Assembly: GCA_033283265.1 (NCBI GenBank)
Contig: JAWMQN010000005.1
Span: 1-64,000 of the forward strand
Length of the DNA stretch: 64,000 bases
DNA from: Mangrovimicrobium sp033283265
Lineage (GTDB): Bacteria; Pseudomonadota; Gammaproteobacteria; Pseudomonadales; Halieaceae
Reading direction: 5' to 3'
Below, piece by piece: positions 1 through 8,158 of the stretch (the stretch's first letter is position 1; every line of letters starts with the position of its first letter). A program made the translations under genes and the position numbers. The notes under the pieces are model-generated. The model was given only the letters and a program-made list of their open reading frames with translations. It searched no databases and was not told the DNA's origin.

Positions 1-150
1 CATAAAACATGAATCAATGAGTCACTTGTTGTGTCTGAATAGTCGTACAACTATCCCAACAAGTGCCCACACATCTGTCTTCGTCTTCTTGTTAATCAGC
101 CCCTAAAGCGCGCTGGCTTTGGGTTTCGGTGAGGGCTGCCCCCCGACCGA
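1..150 (-). other. leader of an rRNA operon; the 16S gene would lie beyond the left edge
   Basis: Read on the minus strand, this stretch follows a classic rRNA promoter. It contains a boxA-like segment (GATTAACAAG, near 90-100) and then GTGTGGGCACTTG (near 63-75), close to the GTGTGGGCACT segment of enterobacterial pre-16S leaders. An inverted repeat CACTTGTTG (23-31) / CAACAAGTG (57-65), with an inner ATAGT/ACTAT pair, can fold into a nested hairpin. No 16S sequence is visible, so the mature gene should begin just left of base 1. The assignment rests on leader similarity plus the promoter; no coding sequence competes for this stretch. Confidence 0.75.
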
Positions 151-158
151 GGATGCGC

Positions 159-215
159 ATTATACGGATGACTTCTGCGCCTGCAAGACCTTTTTGAAAA
201 AATTTCCTGCTAATT
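159..215 (-). promoter_or_regulatory. rRNA operon promoter with GC-rich discriminator and A/T-rich UP-like element
   Basis: On the minus strand a TATAAT -10 box (159-164) lies 16 bases from a TTGCAG -35 box (181-186). Bases after the -10 read GCGC, the discriminator of stringently controlled rRNA P1 promoters. A/T-rich tracts upstream of the -35 (about 190-215) look like an UP element. The 16-base spacing and the discriminator are both typical of rRNA promoters. The adjacent msrQ gene runs toward this promoter and ends about 55 bases from it. Confidence 0.8.
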
Positions 216-268
216 TCTCGCTGCCCAAAAAACACTCTATTTACAGGGCGACGGGCTATTCACCCGTC

Positions 269-847
269 TCAAGCGAGGGCGCGGATTCTGGGCCAAAGCC
301 GGAACAAAAGCAAGCCTCCCGCCAACAAACAATACACCAACGCTTCACCGTAGTCGGAGCGCACCTGCCAGAGCAGGTGGACGCAGGCCAGGACCAGGGC
401 CGGATACACCAGGCGGTGTATCCGGCGCCAGTTGCGGCCCAGGCGACGCTGCATGCCCCGGGTCGAGGTCAGTGCCAGCGGCAGGAGCAGGAGCCACGCC
501 AGGGCACCCACCGTGATATAGGGGCGCTCTACCACTTCCTCCAGCGCCCTCCCCCAGGTCCAGCCGACAAAGAACTGGCCAAAGGCCGCGAGGTGGACAC
601 AGGCGTAGAAAAACGCGAACAAGCCCAACATACGCCGGAAGCGCATCGGCCACTGCCAGCGCAGTAACTTGCGCAGGGGGCTTACTGCGAGGGTGACCAG
701 CAGAAAACGCAGCGCCCATTCGCCGGTCACGTGCATCAGAGTTTCCGCCGGATCCGGGCCAAGACCAGCGCTGAACGCACCATGGACCAATAGCCCGAAG
801 GGCAACAGGCAGCCGATGAAGACCACCAGTTTGGTCGCCTTCAGCAT
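269..847 (-). CDS. msrQ: MsrQ, haem-binding membrane subunit of the periplasmic methionine sulfoxide reductase
   Basis: A 192-residue integral membrane protein of the ferric reductase-like transmembrane family. It passes electrons from the respiratory chain to MsrP for repair of oxidised methionines in periplasmic proteins. About five to six hydrophobic segments are visible, with conserved histidines in transmembrane segments (for example in YACVHLAAF and LVLACVHLLW) suited to haem b. The ATG used here overlaps the msrP stop by one base (TGATG), so translation is probably coupled; an upstream TTG in frame is less likely. Length matches the family. Confidence 0.93.
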   Translation of the reverse strand: MLKATKLVVFIGCLLPFGLLVHGAFSAGLGPDPAETLMHVTGEWALRFLLVTLAVSPLRKLLRWQWPMRFRRMLGLFAFFYACVHLAAFGQFFVGWTWGRALEEVVERPYITVGALAWLLLLPLALTSTRGMQRRLGRNWRRIHRLVYPALVLACVHLLWQVRSDYGEALVYCLLAGGLLLFRLWPRIRALA

Positions 848-1833
848 CAATGGTATTTCCGCAGATCCATTCCGGTGTAGAGCGAGGCCACCTGCTCCTC
901 GTAGCCATTGAACATCCGCGTCGGAATCTCCCGGGGTTCAAACAAGCTTGCGGGCAGGCGACGCTCGTACTTCTGACTCCAGCGCGGGTGATCGACTTCC
1001 GGATTGACGTTGGAGTAGAAGCCGTACTCCCGGGGCTGCGACTTGTTCCAGGCCGTGGGCGGCTGCTTCTCCACCAGACTGATGCGCACAATCGACTTGA
1101 TGCTCTTGTAGCCGTACTTCCAGGGCACTACCAGGCGAATCGGCGCGCCGTGCTGGTTGGGCAGCGTCTTGCCGTAATTGCCGACAGCAAGGAGAGTCAG
1201 TGGATGCATGGCTTCGTCCATACGCAAGCCCTCGACGTAGGGCCAGTCCAGAGTACTGGTAAAACTGCGAGTACCGGGCATCTCGCTACGCCGGTACAGC
1301 GTCTCGAAGGCGACATACTTCGCCCGGCTGGTGGGCTGGAAGTCCTGCAACAGGGCCGCCAGTGGAAAACCGACCCACGGAATGACCATGGACCAGCGCT
1401 CGACACAGCGCAGGCGATAGATACGCTCCTCCAGTGGGTAGCGGCGCAAAATGTCTTCCAGGTTCAGCTTGCCCGGATTCTCGACTTCGCCATCGACCTG
1501 GACGGTCCATGGGTCAGTGATCATGGCATCGGCGTAGGCGGCCGGGTCGGACTTCCCGGTGCCAAACTCGAAAAAGTTGTTGTAGCTGGCTGCGTCGTCC
1601 CGGGGTGTCAACCGCTCGTTGGTGTAAAAGCCCTCAGTTCCCTTCGTGGCAGGGGCGTATTCGAGAGCCTTGCCACCTGTGACTATCTCCGCAGCGGCGG
1701 GCAAACCGACGCCGGCAAGTGCCGGCACTGACAGGGCGGCGAATGCCCGCATTATTTCCCTGCGCCGCAGGTAGACCGACTCCGGGGTGATTTCCGAGGA
1801 CTTGATCGGCGGAACCTTGAAACGACCAGACAT
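847..1833 (-). CDS. msrP: MsrP, molybdopterin catalytic subunit of periplasmic methionine sulfoxide reductase
   Basis: A 328-residue sulfite oxidase-fold molybdoenzyme that reduces methionine sulfoxide in the periplasm, taking electrons from MsrQ. The N-terminus has a twin-arginine type signal (LRRREIMRAF, about residues 22-31) followed by a hydrophobic stretch, as expected for an enzyme exported folded with its cofactor. The RCVERWSM segment carries the molybdenum-ligand cysteine (residue 143). Length and motif agree with MsrP/YedY. It is first in a two-gene operon with msrQ. Confidence 0.95.
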   Translation of the reverse strand: MSGRFKVPPIKSSEITPESVYLRRREIMRAFAALSVPALAGVGLPAAAEIVTGGKALEYAPATKGTEGFYTNERLTPRDDAASYNNFFEFGTGKSDPAAYADAMITDPWTVQVDGEVENPGKLNLEDILRRYPLEERIYRLRCVERWSMVIPWVGFPLAALLQDFQPTSRAKYVAFETLYRRSEMPGTRSFTSTLDWPYVEGLRMDEAMHPLTLLAVGNYGKTLPNQHGAPIRLVVPWKYGYKSIKSIVRISLVEKQPPTAWNKSQPREYGFYSNVNPEVDHPRWSQKYERRLPASLFEPREIPTRMFNGYEEQVASLYTGMDLRKYH

Positions 1834-1880
1834 GCACTGACTCCGGGCTGGGTGAGTACAGGTTCAGAGTACCGCCGGTC

Positions 1881-2750
1881 CTATTGGTTCCCTTCCGCCG
1901 CCTGCTTGCGACGCTGCCAGACCAGCAGCACCGGCCCGGAAATGGCGTAACCGAGGAAGGCGATAAGCAGCACCAGGGGCGGATCGAGAGTGACCAGCCC
2001 GAAGACCAGGACGACGAGAAACATGACCACGAAAGGTACGCGGCCGTTGAAATCGATACCCTTGAAGCTGTAGTAGGGCACATTCGCGATCATGAGAAAC
2101 CCGAGCAGCGCGGTAAGGCAGGCGAGTGGAAACTCGGCTTCGGGCGGCAGTTCCCCCGCGTGCCAGCCAAAATCGCTGCACACCCAGACCGCGCTCGCCG
2201 CGATGGTGGCCGCCGCCGGACTGGCCAGGCCGGTAAAGTAATTCTTGTCCGCCTTGCCGATCTGCGTATTGAAGCGGGCAAGACGCAGCGCAGCGCAAGC
2301 GACATAGATGAAAGCCGCACTCCAGCCGAACTTGCCCAGGTCGCCGAGGGCAAAGCTGAACATGACCAGTGCCGGCGCCACGCCAAAGGAAACCATATCG
2401 GCAAGGCTGTCGAACTCGGCGCCGAACTTGCTCTGGGTGTTGGTCAGGCGCGCGACCCGCCCATCCAGGCCGTCGAGCACCAGCGCGGCGAGAATCGCCA
2501 CCGGCGCACTGTCAAAGTCCCCGCGCATGGCGGCAATCACCGCATAGAATCCCGCAAACAGGGCGCCGGTGGTAAACAGGTTGGGCAGCAGGTAGATACC
2601 CTTGCGACGGACCGGTTTACCGTTTTCGGAGACCTCTTCTTCGTGCTCGTCGACCAGCATGTCCAGCGAGGACGGTACGCCATTGGCGGGCGACGCCTCT
2701 TTGTTACCTTCAGGCGATGGGCCTGACTCGGGGTGTTGCGAAGAACTCAT
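1881..2750 (-). CDS. pssA: PssA, CDP-diacylglycerol-serine O-phosphatidyltransferase
   Basis: A 289-residue membrane enzyme that makes phosphatidylserine, precursor of phosphatidylethanolamine. The CDP-alcohol phosphotransferase signature is complete: D93-x2-D96-G97-x2-A100-R101-x8-G110-x3-D114-x3-D118. Multiple hydrophobic segments follow, and the first 45 residues are a polar, acidic cytosolic tail. This is the integral-membrane type of the enzyme, unlike the phospholipase D-like PssA of Escherichia coli. It lies between msrP and ilvY, all on the minus strand; next to ilvC is a common place for this gene in gammaproteobacteria. Confidence 0.93.
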   Translation of the reverse strand: MSSSQHPESGPSPEGNKEASPANGVPSSLDMLVDEHEEEVSENGKPVRRKGIYLLPNLFTTGALFAGFYAVIAAMRGDFDSAPVAILAALVLDGLDGRVARLTNTQSKFGAEFDSLADMVSFGVAPALVMFSFALGDLGKFGWSAAFIYVACAALRLARFNTQIGKADKNYFTGLASPAAATIAASAVWVCSDFGWHAGELPPEAEFPLACLTALLGFLMIANVPYYSFKGIDFNGRVPFVVMFLVVLVFGLVTLDPPLVLLIAFLGYAISGPVLLVWQRRKQAAEGNQ

Positions 2751-2786
2751 GGCGGATCCCAGCCGGTTATTTTGCCGGCGATTGTA

Positions 2787-3692
2787 TCAAAGGGCGGCGC
2801 CATAGGTCTGCCCGGCAACTTTCCAAAGAGCCCTGACCAGCGGGTTGGCGAGCCGCGCCCGCAGGGCGGCGAGACCGATGGTCAGGGCCGGCAGCCCCTC
2901 TTCCGGCTGCAGGGTTTCGACGCCCTCCCCCAGGCCGCTGGAGTCGATCACCAGTTGCGGTGCGATGCCGACCCCTAGGCCGAGACTGACCATCGCCACA
3001 ATGGCCTCGTGGCCAGCCACCTGGGCGTAGATACGCGGCCGGATGCCATGCTGGCGCAGCCACTCGTCAAGCAGTTCCTTGGTCGTGCCACGCTCGGGCA
3101 CGATCAAGGGCAGTTCCGACCAGTCGACCGCGCCCGCGGCCTGCTCCGCCAGCACTCGCTCCCGCACCTGGCATTCCGCACGCGGCAGGCAGAACTGCAG
3201 CGGCGACTGCACCAGGGGCAGGAAGTCCATGCGCCTGGAGGTTTGCAGCGGCCTGATACTCGCCGCCAGGTCGTCCTGCCCGCGCAGGATACGGGTGATG
3301 CCATCGGCCTGGTCACCCGTGTGCATCATGATCTCCACGCCCGGATGGCTGCTGCGAAACTGGGCGAGGATGGGCGCCAGCAGGGTGCGGGTGGCGGTCA
3401 CCGAGCAGTAGAGGCTGACCTCCCCGCGCAGTTCACCCTCGTTACCCAGCCGCCGCTTGAGTTGCTGCCATTCGGAGAGGGTCTGCCGGGCAAATCCCAC
3501 GAATTCCCGGCCGGCCCGGGTCAGTTCAACTTTGCGCCGATCGCGCAGGAACAGCGGCTGGCCGGCCTCTTCCTCGAGCCGGGCGACGCTGCGACTGACT
3601 GCCGATACGCTCATGTGCAGACTCTCCGCACTGCGACTAAAATTCAGCGTCTCGGCGAGCGAGAGAAAAACCGCCAGGGCCCGGGTATCCAT
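2787..3692 (-). CDS. ilvY: IlvY, LysR-type activator of ilvC
   Basis: A 301-residue LysR-family regulator with an N-terminal winged helix-turn-helix (FLSLAETLNFSRSAESLHMS region, residues 9-28) and a C-terminal substrate-binding domain. It is divergent from ilvC across about 130 bases, the standard arrangement for IlvY, which activates ilvC when acetolactate or acetohydroxybutyrate accumulates. I chose the ATG over the GTG one codon upstream because an AGGAG box lies six bases from the ATG. The function rests on family plus position. Confidence 0.9.
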   Translation of the reverse strand: MDTRALAVFLSLAETLNFSRSAESLHMSVSAVSRSVARLEEEAGQPLFLRDRRKVELTRAGREFVGFARQTLSEWQQLKRRLGNEGELRGEVSLYCSVTATRTLLAPILAQFRSSHPGVEIMMHTGDQADGITRILRGQDDLAASIRPLQTSRRMDFLPLVQSPLQFCLPRAECQVRERVLAEQAAGAVDWSELPLIVPERGTTKELLDEWLRQHGIRPRIYAQVAGHEAIVAMVSLGLGVGIAPQLVIDSSGLGEGVETLQPEEGLPALTIGLAALRARLANPLVRALWKVAGQTYGAAL

Positions 3693-3824
3693 CACCCACT
3701 CCTATTGCATTTATCACAACACAGTATCTTCAATTTAGCGTTTTACGCAAGACCGCGAATCCCGTATCGTTCGCCCTGCAAATCGACACTGTCTGACAAC
3801 CCGAAACCTCAGAGGACCACTCCC
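3693..3824. promoter_or_regulatory. divergent ilvY/ilvC control region
   Basis: The gap between ilvY and ilvC should hold both promoters and the IlvY operators. Two candidate sites are visible: TTGCATTTATCACAA (3704-3718), which has TTG/CAA ends, and GCGTTTTACGC (about 3739-3749) followed by AAG. Both resemble the imperfect dyads bound by LysR-type proteins, but neither exactly matches the tandem TTGCAA dyads known for IlvY in Escherichia coli. A GAGGA ribosome site precedes the ilvC ATG. Confidence 0.5.
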
Positions 3825-5297
3825 ATGGGCCAGAACTACTTCAACACCCTGCCCCTGCGCCTGCAGCTGGAAGAGCTTGGCAAATGCCGCTTCATGGATC
3901 GCAGCGAATTCGCCGATGGCTGCAACTATCTTAAAGGCAAGAAAATCGTCATCGTCGGCTGTGGCGCCCAGGGCCTAAACCAGGGCCTCAACCTGCGCGA
4001 CTCGGGCCTCGATGTCGCCTACGCCCTGCGCGCCGAAGCCATCGAGCAGAAGCGCCAGTCGTGGAAAAACGCGTCCGAGAACGGTTTCACCGTCGGCACT
4101 TATGAAGAGCTGATCCCCACCGCGGACGTGGTCATGAACCTGACCCCGGACAAACAGCACACCAGCGTAGTCAGCGCGGTCATGCCGCTGATGAAAGAAG
4201 GCGCCTGCCTGGACTACGCCCACGGTTTCAACCTGGTGGAAGAAGGCATGCAGATCCGCAAGGACCTGACCGTTGTCATGATGTGCCCGAAATGCCCCGG
4301 CACCGAGGTTCGCGAAGAGTACAAGCGCGGCTTCGGCGTACCGACCCTGATCGCCGTGCACCGCGAGAACGACCCGAAAGGTGAAGGCCTGGATATCGCC
4401 AAGGCACTGGCCGCCGGCACTGGCGCCGACCGCGCGGGCGTGCTCGAATCCTCTCCCATCGCCGAAGTGAAATCCGACCTGATGGGCGAGCAGACCATTC
4501 TCTGCGGCATGCTGCAAACTGGCGCCATCCTCTGCTTCGACAAGATGGTCGAGAAAGGCATCGAGCCGGGCTACGCCTCCAAGCTGATCCAGTATGGCTG
4601 GGAGACCGTGACCGAGGGCCTGAAGCACGGCGGCATCACCAACATGATGGATCGCCTGTCCAACCCGGCGAAGATCCGCGCCTTCCACCTGGCGGAGGAA
4701 CTCAAGGACATCATGCGCCCGCTGTACGAGAAGCACCAGGACGACATCATGTCCGGTGAGTTCTCAACCACCATGATGGCCGACTGGGCCAATGACGACG
4801 CCAACCTGCTGAAATGGCGCGCCGCCACCCAGGACACCGCCTTCGAAAACACCCCCAGCACCGACGCGGAAATCCCCGAGCAGGAATACTACGACCACGG
4901 CATCCTGCTGGTCGCCATGGTCAAGGCCGGGGTGGAACTGGCCTATGACACCATGGTCGCTGCCGGTATCAAGGCCGAGTCTGCCTACTACGAGTCACTC
5001 CACGAAACCCCGCTGATCGCCAACACCATCGCGCGCAAGAAGCTGTACGAGATGAACGTGGTGATCTCCGACACCGCGGAATACGGCTGCTACCTGTTTG
5101 ACCACGCCTGCCGCCCGCTGCTGAAGGATTTCATGGCGAAAGTGGACACCGACATCATCGGCAAGGGGATTGCCGGCGACAACGGCGTCGACAACCAGGA
5201 GCTGATCGCCGTCAACCGGGCTATCCGCAACCACCCGGTGGAGATCGTCGGCGACAAGCTGCGCGGTTACATGACTGCTATGAAGCGCATCGTGTAA
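3825..5297 (+). CDS. ilvC: IlvC, ketol-acid reductoisomerase (class II)
   Basis: A 490-residue NADPH-dependent enzyme of isoleucine and valine synthesis that rearranges and reduces acetolactate and acetohydroxybutyrate. The Rossmann motif GCGAQG is at residues 45-50. The length, about 490 residues with two C-terminal knotted domains, marks the class II form of enterobacteria and relatives rather than the roughly 340-residue class I form. The reading frame stays open far upstream, but the start is the ATG preceded by GAGGA, which gives MGQNYFNTL, the usual N-terminus. The upstream part of the open frame lies over ilvY and is spurious. Confidence 0.97.
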   Translation: MGQNYFNTLPLRLQLEELGKCRFMDRSEFADGCNYLKGKKIVIVGCGAQGLNQGLNLRDSGLDVAYALRAEAIEQKRQSWKNASENGFTVGTYEELIPTADVVMNLTPDKQHTSVVSAVMPLMKEGACLDYAHGFNLVEEGMQIRKDLTVVMMCPKCPGTEVREEYKRGFGVPTLIAVHRENDPKGEGLDIAKALAAGTGADRAGVLESSPIAEVKSDLMGEQTILCGMLQTGAILCFDKMVEKGIEPGYASKLIQYGWETVTEGLKHGGITNMMDRLSNPAKIRAFHLAEELKDIMRPLYEKHQDDIMSGEFSTTMMADWANDDANLLKWRAATQDTAFENTPSTDAEIPEQEYYDHGILLVAMVKAGVELAYDTMVAAGIKAESAYYESLHETPLIANTIARKKLYEMNVVISDTAEYGCYLFDHACRPLLKDFMAKVDTDIIGKGIAGDNGVDNQELIAVNRAIRNHPVEIVGDKLRGYMTAMKRIV

Positions 5298-5312
5298 GCG
5301 GCTTTCGCACAC

Positions 5313-5344
5313 AAAAAAAGGGGAGCGAAAGCTCCCCTTTTTTT
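5313..5344. terminator. bidirectional intrinsic terminator after ilvC
   Basis: A perfect seven-base stem GGGGAGC / GCTCCCC with a GAAA loop, flanked by seven A on the left and seven T on the right. The symmetry lets it work for ilvC on the plus strand and for the convergent gene ending at 5355 on the minus strand. Confidence 0.92.
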
Positions 5345-5354
5345 GTCCAGCCAA

Positions 5355-5945
5355 TCAGGTCGGCGGCGGACAGTAGTTGGTGGTGACAGTGGCTCCCGGT
5401 GCGATGGTGTCACCGATATCGGCGCCACCGGTCTTCACCTGCAAAGCATAGTCACAATAGACAAATTCATCGTAGCTCAGCACTTCCAGGCTTGTCGTCG
5501 CGCAGTTGTTGGTGATTTGCAAACCGGGATATTGTCCGTACCAGCTAGGGTCGGAAATTGCCAGCTCCCCTCCGGCGCAGATAGCGTCCTCCGGCGGCAC
5601 GACGACGATTGGCATGAGAATGCCAGCGATGGCCGGGCCAGCGCCCCACGCGGTCAGCAGGGTCCCGCCGGCGAGTGCGGTCATGCAGATGATTTTCTGG
5701 TAGGCGGGGCGCTGGCGCAAAAAGCGATAGGCGATCACCGCCAGCAACAGGCCGAGCGCAATTACCAGGCCACCGCCGAGCCCCGGCACGGGCTCCACAG
5801 GGCCTGCAGGTGCTACCGGTCCAACTGGGGCAGCGACTGCGCCCACATTCACCACAACAGGTAGAAAGGTGGCGGAGGCCACAGAAGGCAGGCCGGCGAG
5901 TGCCGCCAGGGCCAGATTGATTGCTAAACGTGATTTGTTAGTCAT
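5355..5945 (-). CDS. exported membrane-anchored protein with a sorting-signal-like segment in the middle
   Basis: A 196-residue protein of uncertain function. It has a signal peptide (about residues 1-26), a proline/valine-rich stretch, then a glycine-rich hydrophobic segment ending in RFLRQR (about residues 55-79), a second hydrophobic segment, and a cysteine-containing C-terminal domain with the ITNNC and IAPGATVTTNYC patterns. A PEP-CTERM/IPTL-type anchor-like segment in mid-chain followed by a small cysteine-bearing domain recalls the proteins called midcut-by-XrtH, which are thought to be processed by exosortase H. That resemblance is from memory and unverified; no exosortase gene is in the window. 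It stands alone and converges on ilvC. Confidence 0.6.
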   Translation of the reverse strand: MTNKSRLAINLALAALAGLPSVASATFLPVVVNVGAVAAPVGPVAPAGPVEPVPGLGGGLVIALGLLLAVIAYRFLRQRPAYQKIICMTALAGGTLLTAWGAGPAIAGILMPIVVVPPEDAICAGGELAISDPSWYGQYPGLQITNNCATTSLEVLSYDEFVYCDYALQVKTGGADIGDTIAPGATVTTNYCPPPT

Positions 5946-6058
5946 TTTTCCCCCATAGTCTGGTTTGTTTCGTATAGCTCACACGAAGTTTCCGGCGCAT
6001 TCGCTGTTATCATGCGCTCTCTAGTCTGGTCGGCACGCTTCTCCCTGGTAGCAGAGAC

Positions 6059-6880
6059 ATGAACCCCGATTCACAAATGATCTATATTTTCACCGCCTGT
6101 GTCTATGCGCTGTTCATGTTGCTGGAAACTTTCTTCCCTCGGCAGAAGGTCGAAGTCGAATCCGCTTCACGCTGGGCCAACAACTTCAGCCTGAGTGCCC
6201 TCACCTGGTACTCGAGCAATGTCGCCGGTACCTGGGCCATGATCTGGTTTGTCGGCCGGGTCGACCCGCACAAATTCCAACTGATACCGGACGCTGTCGC
6301 CAGGAATCCGCTGGCCGGCTTTCTGCTGCTGCTGTTGGTGGCGGAGTTTATCGGCTACTGCACCCACAGGATTTACCACCGGGTGAGCTGGTTGTGGCCG
6401 ATACACGCGGTGCACCACGCGGACACCTCCCTGGATGTCTCTACCAGCTTCCGCAATCACCCCCTCGAACCGATACTTACCATCCCGCTGATTACGCCCG
6501 CTGTGGTATTACTGGGAGTCACGCCTGCGGTGGCGGTTATCTACCGCTTTTTCGTCATAGGCATTGCCGTATTCGGCCACGCAAATATCCGCCTGCCGGA
6601 ATCTGTGGACCGTATCCTGCGCATTTTCATCATCACGCCGGACTTCCATCGGGTTCACCACTCGTCGGAACAACGCTTCACCGACAGTAACTTCGGCACC
6701 ATGGTGCCCTGGTTTGACTATCTGTTCGGCACCGCCAAACACCGCTCGCCAGCGGAACTGGAGAGCATGGAGATAGGTCTTGAATACTGGCGCGAGAAAC
6801 ACGACATGCGGCTCGACCAACAGCTCCTGCTGCCGTTCAGGAAAATCCGCCGTGCGCAGCCCGCCGAGGCCTCACAGTAA
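6059..6880 (+). CDS. sterol desaturase / fatty acid hydroxylase family membrane protein
   Basis: A 273-residue di-iron membrane hydroxylase. The histidine clusters of the family are present: HRIYH (about residues 103-107), HAVHH (about 118-122), and HRVHH (about 199-203) with further single histidines between. Several hydrophobic segments surround them. Family members hydroxylate or desaturate lipids, sterols or carotenoids using O2; the substrate here cannot be told. The 3' end overlaps the convergent metallopeptidase-like gene by nine bases. Confidence 0.85.
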   Translation: MNPDSQMIYIFTACVYALFMLLETFFPRQKVEVESASRWANNFSLSALTWYSSNVAGTWAMIWFVGRVDPHKFQLIPDAVARNPLAGFLLLLLVAEFIGYCTHRIYHRVSWLWPIHAVHHADTSLDVSTSFRNHPLEPILTIPLITPAVVLLGVTPAVAVIYRFFVIGIAVFGHANIRLPESVDRILRIFIITPDFHRVHHSSEQRFTDSNFGTMVPWFDYLFGTAKHRSPAELESMEIGLEYWREKHDMRLDQQLLLPFRKIRRAQPAEASQ

Positions 6881-8158
6881 TCCGCTGTAATCCGACTGCA
6901 ACTGGTCGAAGCTTAGAGAAGCGATAAACCGCGAAAAACTCATCCAGGTGGCCAGCCCCTTCATCTCGGCAAAGTGCGGTGGCAGGAAACGCGGTGGCTT
7001 TACCACCCCCTCTTCCAGCAACAGCCGGTAATGTTTTATGTCTTCCAGCGTTACCTTGCCGAGAAACAACAGGGGCAGGCTGTCCAGCTTGCCCTCGCTC
7101 ATCGCCAGGCGCAGGTAATTGAAGGTCTGCACGAAGCCGCGCATATAGGCGAGGTCCTTGGTGAAAGGCTTGCCCTCCGGCGTGCTGCCACGAAAGACCC
7201 GCGCTGTTATCGAATAGCTCTCCTCGCGGGAGAGGTTGTTCTGCCGCAGGTAGTCAAAGACCTCGATAAAGCTCGCGCCCTCCTCCGCCAGGGTCACCGC
7301 CCGCACGCGATTTACCAGCTTGTACAGTCGCCCCGGGCTCGAGCGCAGGGTGAGGATTTCAGTCAGTACCGCCAGCCCCTCCTGGGTGGTGGTCGAGGAC
7401 GGCGGCCCCTTGCCGAGAAAGGTGCAATAGGGCTGCGCCATACCATTCAGGGTGGTGCCGAGGTGCACCCAACCTTCGTGGACTTCCAGCACATCTATAT
7501 CCAGGCGGTTGAAGCGCGCGTCGCTGCGGATTTTAAGGTAATCGGAACCGGCCGCGGCATCGGCGGTCATCTGGTCATTCAACAGCACCCGGAAACCCGC
7601 ATCGGGGAATGCCGCCAGCAGACGGTCGTTGAGCATTTCCACTGCCTGCTCGGCGGAAATGTTTTTCTCCTCCTCGCGCATCGAGTCATTGCGCAGCAGG
7701 TTCACCAGAGTGTCCTCCATCACCGTGCCGAGATCGGCCAGGGTAGGATCGCCGGCGTGAAACACATCCGAGGCCGAACCGTAGAGGTCGCGGGAAATCA
7801 GGCCGAACTCGGAAGTACCGCGTGCCTCGAGCATGTCGACCACCGTTCGGTACTCCCGGCAGATGCGTCGCATCAGGGTGGACACCGGATTGAGCTGACC
7901 GAGTCGCCGGGAGATGTCGCGCTCGATTTCACGGAATTCGGTGCGCTTGTCGGCGGGAACAAAATCCAGCGGGTTACGGCGGGCGTAGTACTCCGCATCG
8001 ACCTGTGGCAGTTCGCGGCAGTCAGCGGCAAAAAACCTTTCGCGGACATCCGGGTGCCACTTGATGGTATCGAGCACCCGGATGGGGCGCTGCGCCTCAA
8101 CCATCCGATCCGACAGCTCTCTCACTGTGCTCAGGTACTGCTCTGACGTATTACTCAT
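6872..8158 (-). CDS. DUF1704 / QEGLA-motif protein, probable zinc carboxypeptidase
   Basis: A 428-residue protein of the family annotated as flavohemoglobin expression-modulating QEGLA motif protein (DUF1704). The sequence shows HEGWVH (residues 227-232), a HExxxH zinc-peptidase motif, and TQEGLAVLTE with E260 28 residues later, suited as third metal ligand. Eukaryotic members of the same family, the MATCAP proteins, are metallopeptidases that trim C-terminal tyrosine from tubulin, so a peptidase role is the best inference. The start used is the ATG that overlaps the upstream gene's stop by eight bases; an in-frame extension upstream lies entirely inside that gene. It is probably cotranscribed and coupled with the GNAT-C39 gene, and divergent from the ATP-grasp ligase. 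Confidence 0.85.
   Translation of the reverse strand: MSNTSEQYLSTVRELSDRMVEAQRPIRVLDTIKWHPDVRERFFAADCRELPQVDAEYYARRNPLDFVPADKRTEFREIERDISRRLGQLNPVSTLMRRICREYRTVVDMLEARGTSEFGLISRDLYGSASDVFHAGDPTLADLGTVMEDTLVNLLRNDSMREEEKNISAEQAVEMLNDRLLAAFPDAGFRVLLNDQMTADAAAGSDYLKIRSDARFNRLDIDVLEVHEGWVHLGTTLNGMAQPYCTFLGKGPPSSTTTQEGLAVLTEILTLRSSPGRLYKLVNRVRAVTLAEEGASFIEVFDYLRQNNLSREESYSITARVFRGSTPEGKPFTKDLAYMRGFVQTFNYLRLAMSEGKLDSLPLLFLGKVTLEDIKHYRLLLEEGVVKPPRFLPPHFAEMKGLATWMSFSRFIASLSFDQLQSDYSGLL

Noticed and set aside
3009..3824. An extension of the ilvC reading frame by 272 codons upstream
   Set aside because: It lies over ilvY and the intergenic region; the family length and a ribosome site fix the start at the ATG at 3825.
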